Part shown: positions 35,271 through 46,433 of the stretch, in pieces
Layout: every line of letters starts with the position of its first letter
Numbering within the stretch: position 1 is the stretch's first letter
Origin: Enterococcus sp. 4G2_DIV0659
GTDB taxonomy: Bacteria > Bacillota > Bacilli > Lactobacillales > Enterococcaceae
Assembly (NCBI RefSeq): GCF_002140715.2
Contig: NZ_NGLE02000001.1
Coordinates: 600,001-664,000 of the forward strand
Length of the DNA: 64,000 bases
Reading direction: 5' to 3'
Position numbers and translations under genes: made by a program
Notes under the pieces: generated by a model
Seen by the model: the letters and a program-made list of their open reading frames with translations, nothing else
Told to the model about the DNA's origin: nothing
Database searches by the model: none

Positions 35271-35299
35271 ATTATACCTGTTCTTTTAGTGTTTTTCAA
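35271..35299 (-). promoter_or_regulatory. Promoter of the riboswitch transcript
   Basis: TTGAAA (35294-35299) and TATAAT (35271-35276) on the minus strand are 17 bases apart, about 45 bases before the riboswitch. Confidence 0.75.
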
Positions 35300-35405
35300 A
35301 TGAAATCGTATTGATTTTCAGAAAAATTTCTGTTTGGTTTGAAAGAGCTTTTTCTTCCTTCTACAATTCTCAAAAAAACAAAGATACATTTATTTCCTTT
35401 AAATA

Positions 35406-35450
35406 GAAAAACACACTCATCGTGCTATTAGCACTGAACGATGAGCGTGT
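35406..35450 (-). terminator. Terminator of a short transcript
   Basis: On the minus strand ACACGCTCATCGT pairs with ACGATGAGTGTGT and runs into TTTTTC, after the small membrane protein gene. Confidence 0.75.
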
Positions 35451-35471
35451 CGTTATTTTATAGTTAAATCG

Positions 35472-35639
35472 CTATATTCGTGAGGATCTTTTTTTCCTGT
35501 GGTTTGTGATTATTTCTAGACCCACAGACAATACAAATAGAAAAACAAAGATTGTGGCAAATATAACACCGCCACCAAAAACACTAATTGTTCCTGATAG
35601 ACCTAGAAGACTGATTACTATCGTTTGTACTTTTTCCAA
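35472..35639 (-). CDS. Small hydrophobic membrane protein
   Basis: A 55-residue protein starts at TTG 35639 behind GGTGAG. It has one or two membrane segments (IVISLLGLSGTISVFGGGVI and FATIFVFLFVLSVGL) and a basic tail HRKKRSSRI, followed by its own terminator. Size and layout resemble type I toxin or stress-response peptides, but no antisense RNA has been identified. It has no obvious partner; the tRNA thiolase gene lies just upstream. Confidence 0.5.
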   Translation of the reverse strand: MEKVQTIVISLLGLSGTISVFGGGVIFATIFVFLFVLSVGLEIITNHRKKRSSRI

Positions 35640-35734
35640 GATCACTCACCACTTTTCAAAAATTAAGTTTTTGTTGTTCTTCATCATCATATTACTTCCA
35701 TTACGATTAACTGTCAATGTAAATCTATCTCTTT

Positions 35735-36493
35735 TCACTTAATAGAGGTCATTGATTTCGTCCAGAAGTTTTCAGCTTCTCCTTGTTCCATCCCCATAAT
35801 AAACTTATCTCTAATATTAGGATAATTTTGTGCTAGCCCATTCACAAGGTGTTTGATTTCTTCCCGTTTGGTCTTCTTATCTACTGGACACGGGTTAAAA
35901 ATTACCGGTAATTCTTCTCGTTTGACGAATTGAATAATTTGTTTTTCTTCTATATAAAGTAAGGGACGGATCAATGTAATATCTGTTTTTGATAAATAGC
36001 TGATCGGCTCAAAACTAGCCATTTGCCCATGAAAAAGGAAATTCATAAAATACGTTTCGATTGCATCATCCAAATGATGACCCAAAGCAACTTTATTACA
36101 GCCCATTTCTCGGGCTCTTTTGTACAAAATGCCTCGGCGTAATTTGGCACATAATGAACATGGTGAACGTTCTTCACGGATATCAAAGACAACTTGTGCG
36201 ATATTCGTAGGTACAATATCCAGCTTATACCCTAATTCTTCAACAAATTTCTCTAATGGAGCACTATCCATATCAAACCCCATAGCCAAGGTAATTGGAA
36301 CAATATCAAACTCAAAGCCTAAACGTTTTTGCTTACTAATCATGTCTAGAAAATAAAGTAAACTTGTACTATCTTTGCCCCCGCTCATTCCAATCGCCAC
36401 TTTATCCCCTGGTTGAATCATTTGATGATTCAGCACTGCTCGGCGAATAGGATTATAATAAATTTGATTGTCTTTCTTTTTAAAACCCATCAT
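35735..36493 (-). CDS. TtcA-like tRNA thiolation ATPase
   Basis: The 252-residue protein has the PP-loop GMSGGKDSTSLLYFL, then SPCSLCAKLRRG with the CxxC pair and a later NPCPVDK. This is the TtcA layout: 2-thiolation of cytidine 32 in tRNA using a labile iron-sulfur cluster. It begins 20 bp after the LTA-synthase-like gene and may be co-transcribed with it. Confidence 0.88.
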   Translation of the reverse strand: MMGFKKKDNQIYYNPIRRAVLNHQMIQPGDKVAIGMSGGKDSTSLLYFLDMISKQKRLGFEFDIVPITLAMGFDMDSAPLEKFVEELGYKLDIVPTNIAQVVFDIREERSPCSLCAKLRRGILYKRAREMGCNKVALGHHLDDAIETYFMNFLFHGQMASFEPISYLSKTDITLIRPLLYIEEKQIIQFVKREELPVIFNPCPVDKKTKREEIKHLVNGLAQNYPNIRDKFIMGMEQGEAENFWTKSMTSIK

Positions 36494-36512
36494 TTACTCC
36501 TTTTCGATTGAT

Positions 36513-38351
36513 TCATTTAAAAAAATCTGTTTTTAAGCTGTAATTTTCACCAGAAACAATATCATATTGAATCAAGCGGTACTCTTCATATAGCTGTTCC
36601 TGTTCTTTATTTAGAGAAAGAGTTTTCGTCCATTTTTTATCTTTATAATAGAAACCTTTTTCAAATGCAGGAACTTGTTTTTCTAATTTTGATAATAGTT
36701 CATAAAAACCTGTCATCTTCAATCCACTTTGATCAAACAGCGTTGATGAAAAATAAAAGGGGCTAACAATGGCATCCTGGGTTGCTTTTTTACTTAATTT
36801 CCCTCGATTATCATACATTAAAAATTCTGTTTGATGCATTTTTACTTCATCGTTCTGTGCTTTAATTTCATCTGAGTAGATGCTTGGTAAATGATCCCCC
36901 CAAAACACAACAAGCGTTCGACGCTTAACATCTTTTAACGCTGTCGTAAATTGTTTAAAAGCTTCACTACTGTAAGCCACATCTTGCATATAACTATCAA
37001 TTGCTTGTTTATTTCCTTGGCTTTTGGATGAATAGTTTACATTTGAATACTTATCGCTATAGGGCATATGTGTTTGCATCGTCACTAAATGAACAAATTG
37101 TGCTTTTTCATCTTTTTTCAATAAACTCAGTACTTCTTTGTACGCTGATTCATCAGATATATAGGGATTTTTTTGGATTGTTTCCGTATTTTTCATTGTC
37201 TCTTCGCTGATAAACTGATCGAATCCCATTTTATTATAGACATCTTTACGTTTATACATCGATGTGTTGTAGGGATGAATCGCCGTTGTTTGATAGTCTT
37301 GATTTTTCAATAACGAAACGATCGACGGGATTTCTGTCATTTTAGGAACCAGCATGGTGTAAGGTGTTGTTAATTGAGGGTTGAATAACTCCATAGAAAA
37401 ACTAGTCAGGGCTTCAAACTCGATATTCGCTGTTCCTCCACCATAATTTTGAGATAACATTTGACCGCTATATGTTGTTTTAGCAACATCATAGTACTCT
37501 TTTAAAGGATCTTTATTCGCTGTCACACCGTTCAGGTTTTGCGGATTTGAAAAACTTTCACTCATTACATAAATAATATTCGGTTGTTCATCTGCTGATA
37601 AATCGCTTGTTTTTTGTGCTGTTTTTGTGTATTTTTTGGTAATTTCTTCAATTGTTTTTTTAGAGTAATTTTCAGGTTCGTCCATGGCTTCAACCTTTAA
37701 GTTATACAAAAAACCACCCATGAATCCTGTATTATAGTAATTCATTTGTTGACTATAAGGAATCCAATGCGCGGTTTTATTATAGGCTTTTCTTAATAGA
37801 TTATTGGGGTTATTAAAATTACCCACATATAGCAATAAACCGATTGTCATTATTAGACTTGAGAAGCGTACTATTTGCTTTTTTTTCGATAATAATCGAC
37901 TTTTATAAATCGCTTTTCCAAAAAAGAATAACCCTGTCATCCCAAGTAACAAGATAAAAATAAATGGAACAGTTCCTATCATTTCTCTTAATAACCCCAA
38001 TTCAGTGATCATTTTCAAATCATCAGGATAAATCGGTTCTGTGCGGTAGAGCAATTTTTGATAATCAGCAAATCCTAAAATACCGATTGTGATTGCATAC
38101 AAAACACTGCCGATCATAAATGAACCTGCTAAACTACATAAAAATAGTAAAAATATCAATAAAACAAAACAACCTAAAATAAATTTTTCTGTATGCCACG
38201 AAAAGGCAAACTTGAATACTAAGTCTATAGATAATTCATTTTGGCACCATTGCAAGTATAAATTACTAAACCAAACAAGCAGTAATAAGCTGATTAAGGT
38301 GAATGAATAATCAATTACTTTTTTTTTGTTTATTTGTAAATATTTATCCAC
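36513..38351 (-). CDS. LTA synthase family phosphoglycerol transferase
   Basis: The 612-residue protein has five predicted membrane helices in the first 170 residues and an extracellular sulfatase-fold domain. Motifs include PNIIYVMSESFSNP, GGTANIEFEALTSFSME and FWGDHLPS. Such enzymes polymerise or transfer glycerol phosphate for lipoteichoic acid or related polymers. It lacks enough distinguishing features to call LtaS itself. Confidence 0.87.
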   Translation of the reverse strand: MDKYLQINKKKVIDYSFTLISLLLLVWFSNLYLQWCQNELSIDLVFKFAFSWHTEKFILGCFVLLIFLLFLCSLAGSFMIGSVLYAITIGILGFADYQKLLYRTEPIYPDDLKMITELGLLREMIGTVPFIFILLLGMTGLFFFGKAIYKSRLLSKKKQIVRFSSLIMTIGLLLYVGNFNNPNNLLRKAYNKTAHWIPYSQQMNYYNTGFMGGFLYNLKVEAMDEPENYSKKTIEEITKKYTKTAQKTSDLSADEQPNIIYVMSESFSNPQNLNGVTANKDPLKEYYDVAKTTYSGQMLSQNYGGGTANIEFEALTSFSMELFNPQLTTPYTMLVPKMTEIPSIVSLLKNQDYQTTAIHPYNTSMYKRKDVYNKMGFDQFISEETMKNTETIQKNPYISDESAYKEVLSLLKKDEKAQFVHLVTMQTHMPYSDKYSNVNYSSKSQGNKQAIDSYMQDVAYSSEAFKQFTTALKDVKRRTLVVFWGDHLPSIYSDEIKAQNDEVKMHQTEFLMYDNRGKLSKKATQDAIVSPFYFSSTLFDQSGLKMTGFYELLSKLEKQVPAFEKGFYYKDKKWTKTLSLNKEQEQLYEEYRLIQYDIVSGENYSLKTDFFK

Positions 38352-38409
38352 AACATTCTCCTTTTTTTCTCTTTTTTTAGATACGTCCTCTAATATTTTA
38401 TGCTTAGAC

Positions 38410-38450
38410 GAAAAAAAAGTAAAGTTTCCTTTGTGAGGAACTTTACTTTA
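38410..38450 (-). terminator. Terminator hairpin
   Basis: AAAGTAAAGTT and AACTTTACTTT form the stem, with T8 on the minus strand. It separates the rpsN unit from the LTA-synthase-like gene. Confidence 0.75.
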
Positions 38451-38550
38451 AATATAGAACAACGTCTTTAATACAGAAGCAAGCTACTTTTACTAGTAAA
38501 TTTCTCTCATTTTCATATAAAACATAAATAGAATCATTTTTAAAATAAAA

Positions 38551-38592
38551 AAGCCCTTCCCTTCTATAACTAAAAAGGAAGAACTTCATTCT
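38551..38592 (-). terminator. Probable terminator of the rpsN unit
   Basis: CTTCCTTTT pairs with GAAGGGAAG (with G-T pairs), followed by GGCTTTTTTATTTT, 22 bp after the small basic gene. Confidence 0.55.
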
Positions 38593-38613
38593 TTACTCTT
38601 AAAAAGAATACAC

Positions 38614-38754
38614 TCACCCAACACTACCAGAAGCCATCACTCGATGTCTTTGTTCCCGTTTATATTGCTGAATGATTTTTAATGCTCGTTTTCTTGTTTT
38701 TCTATTCTTGCACTTCAATCGTCTCCGTGCACTTGAAAGATCTTGTTTCTCCAT
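38614..38754 (-). CDS. Small basic protein, putative metal homeostasis peptide
   Basis: A 46-residue, very basic protein (MEKQDLSSARRRLKCKNRKT at its start) lies behind AAAGAGGTG and 43 bp after the zinc-free S14 gene, under the same Zur-like site. It resembles the short proteins annotated as putative metal homeostasis proteins in Lactobacillales, which share the DLSSAxRRLK and KTRKRALK pattern. Its function is not established. Confidence 0.7.
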   Translation of the reverse strand: MEKQDLSSARRRLKCKNRKTRKRALKIIQQYKREQRHRVMASGSVG

Positions 38755-38797
38755 CCAATCACCTCTTTGCGTCTAGTTGTCGGTTACTTGTGAATGA

Positions 38798-39067
38798 CTA
38801 CCAACTTGCTTTATGAACACCTGGAATGTGTCCTTGATGGGCTAATGTCCTAAAATTAATCCGTGACATGCCGAACTTACGCATGTAAGCTCTTGGTCGT
38901 CCATCAATCAAATCTCGGTTTTTCAAGCGATTTGGATTGGAATCTTTTGGTAATTTTGCTAATGCTTCGTAGTCTTTGTTCTCTTTTAGTTTGATGCGTT
39001 GTTCAGCGTACTGCTTAATCAGCTCTCGTTGATGTTTTGCTTTGGCAATTTTTGATTTTTTAGCCAT
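38798..39067 (-). CDS. rpsN: 30S ribosomal protein S14, zinc-independent form
   Basis: The 89-residue protein starts at ATG 39067 ([16 protein letters not shown]); upstream codons have no ribosome site. It contains the S14 core [20 protein letters not shown] and [14 protein letters not shown] but no CxxC pairs, so it is the C-minus, zinc-free paralog. Such genes replace the zinc-binding S14 during zinc starvation. A Zur-like box upstream supports that. Confidence 0.95.
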   Translation of the reverse strand: MAKKSKIAKAKHQRELIKQYAEQRIKLKENKDYEALAKLPKDSNPNRLKNRDLIDGRPRAYMRKFGMSRINFRTLAHQGHIPGVHKASW

Positions 39068-39087
39068 ATTTTCTTTCACCCCTTGCA

Positions 39088-39108
39088 AATCGTAATCATT
39101 ACTTTTTA
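39088..39108 (-). promoter_or_regulatory. Zur-type operator
   Basis: AAATCGTAATCATTAC followed by TTTTT matches the Gram-positive Zur consensus (AAATCGTAATnATTACGATTT) in all but the last half-site bases. It lies 21 bp upstream of rpsN, so zinc-loaded Zur would repress the unit. Confidence 0.85.
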
Positions 39109-39270
39109 AGAGTGATAAGAGTAACATCAAATTGTATAAAATGCAAGTACTCTTTTTATATTTCATAGAGGGAAAATAGTAGTAGCATCCAAACTCTATT
39201 ACACACTTTAGTTAATCCCCCCATATTGGATCAATATAATCGAGAAAAAGAAAGCCAAAAAACTGAGAAT

Positions 39271-39486
39271 AAAACATTGTATGTATGGATAAAAAAAGAA
39301 TCAAATAAACTTTGTTTGGAAATAAAAAGTTCAACTTCCTTAATAAATACACTTGAAAACTCACATAATCAGACCGTTCATTAAAAAAAATATTATAAAC
39401 AAAATGGACTTGCTGGTGGAATGAACGTTGTCCATCCATATGAAGATGTTGATCTTTTCTTCCAGTCTAACAATGATGATTTTTAA
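39271..39486 (+). pseudogene. Possible decayed gene remnant
   Basis: One plus-strand frame reads KTLYVWIKKESNKLCLEI and so on to a stop at about 39390, then continues in frame as YYKQNGLAGGMNVVHPYEDV and DLFFQSNNDDF to a final TAA. The composition looks like a real C-terminus but there is no start or ribosome site. It may be the relic of a gene next to the Zur unit. Low confidence. Confidence 0.25.
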
Positions 39487-39789
39487 ATAGTATTTACGTC
39501 ACGACTAAATAAATCACTTTAATGTTATTAGAATTGTATTGATTTTTGATATCCACTGAAAATGAACTCTGCTTAGTTTAGTTCTGTTTTTACATACCTA
39601 AAACTCAGTAAAATGAATGCCTACTTATGTTCTACCTTCGATTGGTTCGTTTTCAAAAAGAATCGGGCAAAATTCTTCAAAGTAAAATTCCTTATTTAAC
39701 ATAAACAGTGAGTAGAACATAACTCTTTGAGTCATATCCCACCCACATCTACTCTAAATAATTTTTGAAATAAAGGCTTTTTATCCTAT
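39487..39789. repeat. Intergenic region with dispersed repeat hairpin
   Basis: The hairpin GAGTAGA...TCTACTC (39710-39754) encloses ACATAACTCTTTGAGTCATA and TCCCACCC, a copy of the dispersed ATAACTC/GAGTTAT repeat. It lies 36 bp after ilvA and probably ends the ilv operon. The rest shows no gene. Confidence 0.5.
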
Positions 39790-41046
39790 TTAAACAAGTA
39801 ACGCATATAAGGATGGATTATCACTAAGATCAATATAATGTGGATCAAACATAGTCATTTTTTCTAGTAAATGGGGTAGCTCCTCCTTATCTTTCAGTAG
39901 AATACCCAAAACAACAGGTCCAGTGCCTCGATTCACCTTTTTGGTATACTCGAACCGAGTAATATCATCATCAGGTCCTAAGATATCTGTCACAAACTCT
40001 CTTAATGCACCTGGGCGTTGTGGAAAATTGATGACAAAATAATGTTTAAGACCTTCAAAAATCAATGAACGTTCTTCAATCTCTTCCATACGGTTTATAT
40101 CATTGTTTCCGCCACTAATGATACACACAACATTTTTCCCTTTAATTTCTTCTTGCATTAATTCTAAAGCTGAAACGCTTAATGCTCCAGCAGGTTCTAC
40201 AACAATCGCTTGCTTAGTATATAATTCTAAAATCGTCGTACATACTTGCCCTTCATCCACTGCTAAAAGATTATCAACATATTCATAGGCATGTTCATAG
40301 GTTAAATTACCAACTTGTTTCACTGCAGCTCCATCCACAAATTTTTCAACGTTAGCTAACATCACTGGTTTCCCTTGGTCAAAAGCCGCACGCATTGATT
40401 GTGCACCTTGTGGTTCTACACCAATGACAGCCGTTGTAGGACTGATACTTTTAGTATAGGTGGAAACGCCACTGACTAACCCTCCACCGCCAATTGCTGC
40501 TAACAAGTAATCTACTTGAACTTCAGATTCATTCGCCTCTTGGAAAACTTCTACTGCTACTGTTCCTTGTCCAGCCATAATATTTATATCATCAAAAGGA
40601 TCAATAAATGCTTGGTTATTAGCTTTTGCATATTCTTTAGCAGCTTTAGCAGATGCATCAAAAGTGTCACCAATTAATTTTACGGTTACTTCATCTCCGC
40701 CAAAAAATTTTACTTGAGAAATTTTTTGTTGCGGAGTGGTCGTTGGCATAAAAATTGTAGCCGCAACATTCATCTCGTGGCAAGTAAAAGCAACTCCTTG
40801 AGCGTGATTCCCTGCACTAGCGCAAACAACACCATTTTTTAGCACATCATGAGGAGTCTGCTTAATTGCATAATACGCCCCTCTTAATTTGAATGAACGA
40901 ACTTTCTGTAGGTCTTCTCTTTTTAAATAAACATTGCATTGGTATTTTTGTGATAGATACATATCATACTGTAACGGTGTTTTCGTTACTACGTCTTTGA
41001 GTGTGTCATATGCTTCTTCAACTTTTTCTTTCGTTAATTTTAACAA
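39790..41046 (-). CDS. ilvA: Threonine deaminase
   Basis: The 418-residue PLP enzyme has the lysine in KVRSFKLRGAYYA, the phosphate-binding SGGNN, and one C-terminal ACT-like regulatory segment (about 325-418), the short form seen in B. subtilis. It makes 2-oxobutanoate for isoleucine. It is the last gene of the ilv operon, separated from ilvC by a hairpin. Confidence 0.95.
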   Translation of the reverse strand: MLKLTKEKVEEAYDTLKDVVTKTPLQYDMYLSQKYQCNVYLKREDLQKVRSFKLRGAYYAIKQTPHDVLKNGVVCASAGNHAQGVAFTCHEMNVAATIFMPTTTPQQKISQVKFFGGDEVTVKLIGDTFDASAKAAKEYAKANNQAFIDPFDDINIMAGQGTVAVEVFQEANESEVQVDYLLAAIGGGGLVSGVSTYTKSISPTTAVIGVEPQGAQSMRAAFDQGKPVMLANVEKFVDGAAVKQVGNLTYEHAYEYVDNLLAVDEGQVCTTILELYTKQAIVVEPAGALSVSALELMQEEIKGKNVVCIISGGNNDINRMEEIEERSLIFEGLKHYFVINFPQRPGALREFVTDILGPDDDITRFEYTKKVNRGTGPVVLGILLKDKEELPHLLEKMTMFDPHYIDLSDNPSLYALLV

Positions 41047-41079
41047 ATTCTCCCCACCTTTATTATGTAAATAACAAAA

Positions 41080-41115
41080 GGCTGAGATAGAAGCATGTCG
41101 CCTATTTTCTCAGCC
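41080..41115 (-). terminator. Internal hairpin between ilvC and ilvA
   Basis: GGCTGAGA and TCTCAGCC flank a 20-base loop, followed by TTTTGTTA on the minus strand. It could reduce ilvA expression relative to upstream genes or act in mRNA processing. Confidence 0.6.
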
Positions 41116-41133
41116 TCTTGTTCATTATCTATT

Positions 41134-42665
<1,532 letters not shown>

Positions 42666-42666
42666 T

Positions 42667-44361
42667 TTAGTCCACCCCCAACATCTGATAGTTGGCTTTG
42701 CCCGCTGGAACCATTGGCAATACGTGTTCCGTTGGTGAAACCATGACTTCAATCAACAAAGGTCCTGTTTCTTTAAAAGCTTCTGTTAATTCAGCTTCCA
42801 CAGTAGCAGGATCATCTATCCTGATGCCTTTAATATAATAAGCTTCTGCCATTTTTACAAAATCTGGCTGAGAGGTAAACACTGATTCTGAACGACGGCC
42901 GCTAAAGAAGCTTTCCTGCCATTGGCGAACCATTCCCAATGATTGATTATTTAGAATCACAATCTTGATTGGGATATTGTATTCATTTAAAATAGCTAAT
43001 TCTTGGTTTGTCATTTGGAAACCACCATCACCGACAAACAGTACGACTTCCTTATCTGGACAACCGAGTTTTGCTCCAATTGCAGCAGGTACACCATAGC
43101 CCATCGTTCCAAGTCCCCCACTTGTGACAAGTTGCTTTTCATTTTTGAATGGATAAAATTGAGCCGCCCACATTTGATGCTGCCCAACGTCTGTTGCTAC
43201 AATCGCTTCACCATTTGTAAGTTCACCGATGAATTCAACCACTTTTTGCGGTTTAATTTCAGCTTTTTGGTCTTTATCATACTTGAATGGGTGTCGTTTT
43301 TTTCTTGAAAGATTCAATTTTTTCCATTCTGTACAATCTGCGCATGCTGTATCAAGCTTTAACATTTCTTTCAATGTTTCTTTCGCATCCGCTACAATTG
43401 GAATGTGTGTGTCAATTGTTTTTCCGATTTCTGCTGGGTCGATATCAATATGAGCCACAACAGCATTTGGTGCAAATTCCTTTGGCGCACTCGCTAGGCG
43501 ATCATCAAAACGAGAACCTATATTGATTAAAAAATCACAATCGGTCAATGCCATATTTGCAGCAAAGGAACCATGCATGCCTCCCATTCCCAGAAATAAT
43601 TCATTCTCAGTCGGAACAGCCCCCAGCCCCAACAACGTACTTAACGCTGGCACTTGGTATTTATTGATGAATGTCACTAGTTCTTTTCCAGCATCCGCAT
43701 GCAATACACCTGCTCCAACCAGTACCAACGGCTTTTTAGCAACAGCTAAAGCATCCATCAATTTTTTAACTTGTAGTTTATTCGGTTTTAAAGTTGGCTG
43801 ATAACTTGGTAGATTCAGTCTCACCTCGATATCTGCATCAGCTTCCATAATTGTCATATCTTTTGGTAGGTCGATGACAACAGGACCTTTTCTACCAGTT
43901 GTTGCGATATGAAAGGCTTCTTCAATGATTCTTGGTAGTTCCTTTGTTTCTCTAACTTGGTAATTATTTTTAGTAATCGGCATTGTTAGTCCGATGACAT
44001 CCGCTTCTTGAAATGCATCTTTACCAATACCATCGGTTACTACTTGACCAGTAAACACAACCATCGGAATCGAGTCACTCATTGCATCCGCAATACCAGT
44101 GATTGCATTCGTCGCACCTGGTCCGCTGGTTACAATGACTACGCCAGGTTTACCCGTTGCTTTAGCGTAACCTTCTGCTGCATGAACAGCACCTTGTTCA
44201 TGTCTAGTTAAAATATGGGGAATATCTCCATCATATAATGCGTCGTACAAAGGAAGAACTGCCCCGCCAGGATAACCAAAAATCATTTCTACCTGCTGTT
44301 TCAACAATGCATCAATCAAAATCCTTGAGCCGTTTTTCATATTTTTCTGTTGTTCTGTCAT
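42667..44361 (-). CDS. ilvB: Acetolactate synthase large subunit
   Basis: The 564-residue ThDP enzyme has FGYPGGAVLPLYDAL, the catalytic Glu in RHEQGAVHAAEG and the ThDP site GDGGFQMTNQELAIL with NN. It is the anabolic, FAD-type acetohydroxyacid synthase and is paired with ilvN. Confidence 0.96.
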   Translation of the reverse strand: MTEQQKNMKNGSRILIDALLKQQVEMIFGYPGGAVLPLYDALYDGDIPHILTRHEQGAVHAAEGYAKATGKPGVVIVTSGPGATNAITGIADAMSDSIPMVVFTGQVVTDGIGKDAFQEADVIGLTMPITKNNYQVRETKELPRIIEEAFHIATTGRKGPVVIDLPKDMTIMEADADIEVRLNLPSYQPTLKPNKLQVKKLMDALAVAKKPLVLVGAGVLHADAGKELVTFINKYQVPALSTLLGLGAVPTENELFLGMGGMHGSFAANMALTDCDFLINIGSRFDDRLASAPKEFAPNAVVAHIDIDPAEIGKTIDTHIPIVADAKETLKEMLKLDTACADCTEWKKLNLSRKKRHPFKYDKDQKAEIKPQKVVEFIGELTNGEAIVATDVGQHQMWAAQFYPFKNEKQLVTSGGLGTMGYGVPAAIGAKLGCPDKEVVLFVGDGGFQMTNQELAILNEYNIPIKIVILNNQSLGMVRQWQESFFSGRRSESVFTSQPDFVKMAEAYYIKGIRIDDPATVEAELTEAFKETGPLLIEVMVSPTEHVLPMVPAGKANYQMLGVD

Positions 44362-44374
44362 GAGCTTCCCTCCT

Positions 44375-46066
44375 CTAGTCTAATAGGTCTTCTGAAATCT
44401 GCATAATTCCTCCTGTATGCGCCGAAGTCACTAATGCCGTGTATCGAGCTAAGTATCCTGTTTTTACTTTTGCTTTGAATTTTGGCAATTGATCATTTCT
44501 TTGCGCTAATTCTTCATCCGAAACATGTAATTCTAAGGTTCGGTTGGTTAAATCAATTTCGATTTCATCTCCGTCTTTGATTAATGCAATCGGTCCACCT
44601 GCCGCTGCTTCTGGTGAAATATGTCCTACAGCAATCCCACGAGTGGCTCCTGAAAAACGTCCATCTGTAATCAGTGCAACATCTTTACCTAAACCACGAC
44701 CGACAATACTAGATGTTGGAGCTAGCATCTCCGGCATCCCTGGTCCACCCTTTGGTCCTTCATAACGAATGACAACTACATGCCCTTTTTTAACCGTATG
44801 ATTATCAATTGCAGCAACCGCTTCGTCATGAGAGCTAAAACAAATTGCTTTTCCTACAAATTTCTTGATGGATGGATCCACACCACCGACTTTAATCACA
44901 CTCCCTTTTGGAGCAATATTTCCGTAAAGAATGGATAAACCACCAACCGGACTATAAGGATTTTCTTTTGGATGAATGACTTCTTCATTTTTGATTACTG
45001 CATCTTGAACATTTTCACGAATGGTTTTTCCAGTAACTGTGATTCTGTCAGGATGAATCGCATCCCCTAAATCAACTAATTCTTTCATAATTGCGGGAAC
45101 CCCACCTGCTTCATGAACGTCGTGCATTGAATAAGCGGATGAAGGTGCAATTTTAGAAAGATATGGAACACGCTCAGCAATTGCATTCACTTCTTCTAAG
45201 TTGTAGTCAATTTCAGCTTCATTAGCAATAGCCAGTGTGTGTAAAACTGTATTGGTTGAGCCCCCCATTGCCATATCCAAAGCAAAGGCATCATCAATAG
45301 CTTCTTTTGTAATGATATCTCTAGGTTTGATTTGTTTTTTGACTAAATCCATCAAATGAAAAGCCGATTTTCTAACTAATTCTCTCCGCTCATCCGAAAC
45401 AGCTAAAATCGTACCATTACCAGGAAGAGCCATCCCTAGTACTTCCATTAAACAGTTCATAGAATTCGCCGTAAACATGCCGGCACAAGAACCGCAAGTT
45501 GGACAAGCATTTTGTTCCATAAAATTAAATTCTTCTTCAGTCATCTTGCCTTCTTTAAAGCTGCCAACTGCTTCAAACATTGTAGAAAGGGTTGTCGTAT
45601 GTCCTCTTGGATCCACACCCGCTTTCATGGGTCCACCTGAACAAAAAATCGCTGGAACATTGGTTCGAACACTTGCCATCAGCATTCCCGGGGTAATTTT
45701 ATCGCAATTTGGAATATAGAATACACCGTCAAACCAATGGGCATTAATAACGGTTTCAGCTGCATCTGCAATGATTTCTCGACTTGGCAGTGAATAGCGC
45801 ATCCCGATATGTCCCATAGCAATCCCATCATCGACACCAATCGTATTAAATTCAAATGGAATACCACCTGCTTCACGAATCGCTTCTTTCGCTACATCAG
45901 CTAGTTCTCTTAAATGCACGTGACCTGGAACAATATCAATATAAGAATTACATATTGCGATAAACGGTTTGTCCATATCTTTGGCATTTTTCACCTGTCC
46001 AGTAGCGTAAAGTAAACTTCTGGCGGGTGCAGCTTCAATTCCTTTTTTTATTTGGTCACTACGCAT
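44375..46066 (-). CDS. ilvD: Dihydroxy-acid dehydratase
   Basis: The 563-residue protein has cluster cysteines in [12 protein letters not shown] and [16 protein letters not shown]. The ATG at 46066 (MRSDQIKKG) is 9 bases after GGAG and is preferred over the TTG at 46081. It is the first gene of the ilv operon, 13 bp before ilvB. Confidence 0.96.
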   Translation of the reverse strand: MRSDQIKKGIEAAPARSLLYATGQVKNAKDMDKPFIAICNSYIDIVPGHVHLRELADVAKEAIREAGGIPFEFNTIGVDDGIAMGHIGMRYSLPSREIIADAAETVINAHWFDGVFYIPNCDKITPGMLMASVRTNVPAIFCSGGPMKAGVDPRGHTTTLSTMFEAVGSFKEGKMTEEEFNFMEQNACPTCGSCAGMFTANSMNCLMEVLGMALPGNGTILAVSDERRELVRKSAFHLMDLVKKQIKPRDIITKEAIDDAFALDMAMGGSTNTVLHTLAIANEAEIDYNLEEVNAIAERVPYLSKIAPSSAYSMHDVHEAGGVPAIMKELVDLGDAIHPDRITVTGKTIRENVQDAVIKNEEVIHPKENPYSPVGGLSILYGNIAPKGSVIKVGGVDPSIKKFVGKAICFSSHDEAVAAIDNHTVKKGHVVVIRYEGPKGGPGMPEMLAPTSSIVGRGLGKDVALITDGRFSGATRGIAVGHISPEAAAGGPIALIKDGDEIEIDLTNRTLELHVSDEELAQRNDQLPKFKAKVKTGYLARYTALVTSAHTGGIMQISEDLLD

Positions 46067-46164
46067 GTTCATCCACTCCAATTCAGTTGTCTTCAGAAGA
46101 AATATTTTTTCACTTCTGCTTCATCTTCTTATTTACTATGCTGTATTCTTTAGAATACTTTCTA

Positions 46165-46197
46165 CAAAAAAAACATCCCATCAAATGAATGGGATGT
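46165..46197 (-). terminator. ilv operon attenuator terminator
   Basis: On the minus strand ACATCCCAT pairs with ATGGGATGT and is followed by T8. An upstream ATGGGATT (46207-46214) can pair with ATCCCAT as antiterminator. The stem is nearly identical to the leuA attenuator. Confidence 0.82.
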
Positions 46198-46262
46198 CTT
46201 AGTGAGAATCCCATCTACCAAAGACAAACAGGACTCAAACATCTGCGAAATTTCTCAGTGTT

Positions 46263-46319
46263 CTAAGTCCTACACGATAAAATAATGACTAATACGTGAT
46301 TGTTTTCTGTCTTCTTCAT
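46263..46319 (-). CDS. ilv operon leader peptide
   Basis: An 18-residue peptide, MKKTENNHVLVIILSCRT, lies behind GAGGAG. The run Val-Leu-Val-Ile-Ile-Leu uses all three branched-chain amino acids. Its last codons contain AGGACT, able to pair with AGTCCT downstream. Stalling on these codons would favour the antiterminator. This matches ribosome-mediated attenuation rather than T-box control. Confidence 0.87.
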   Translation of the reverse strand: MKKTENNHVLVIILSCRT

Positions 46320-46390
46320 GGCAACGGTCTCCTCATTGTATAAAATCTATAAAGATTAAAATAGCATGTGATAAATAAAAGCTTTTGTTA

Positions 46391-46419
46391 ACTATATACC
46401 GAATAAATGAGAATGTCAA
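46391..46419 (-). promoter_or_regulatory. ilv operon promoter
   Basis: TTGACA (46414-46419) and TATAGT (46391-46396) on the minus strand are exactly 17 bases apart. Confidence 0.88.
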
Positions 46420-46433
46420 TAAAATTTGATAAA

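Noticed and set aside
39212..39439. Minus-strand hydrophobic frame near the Zur unit
   Set aside because: Phe/Tyr-rich translation of AT-rich DNA, no ribosome site, and antisense to a more protein-like remnant.
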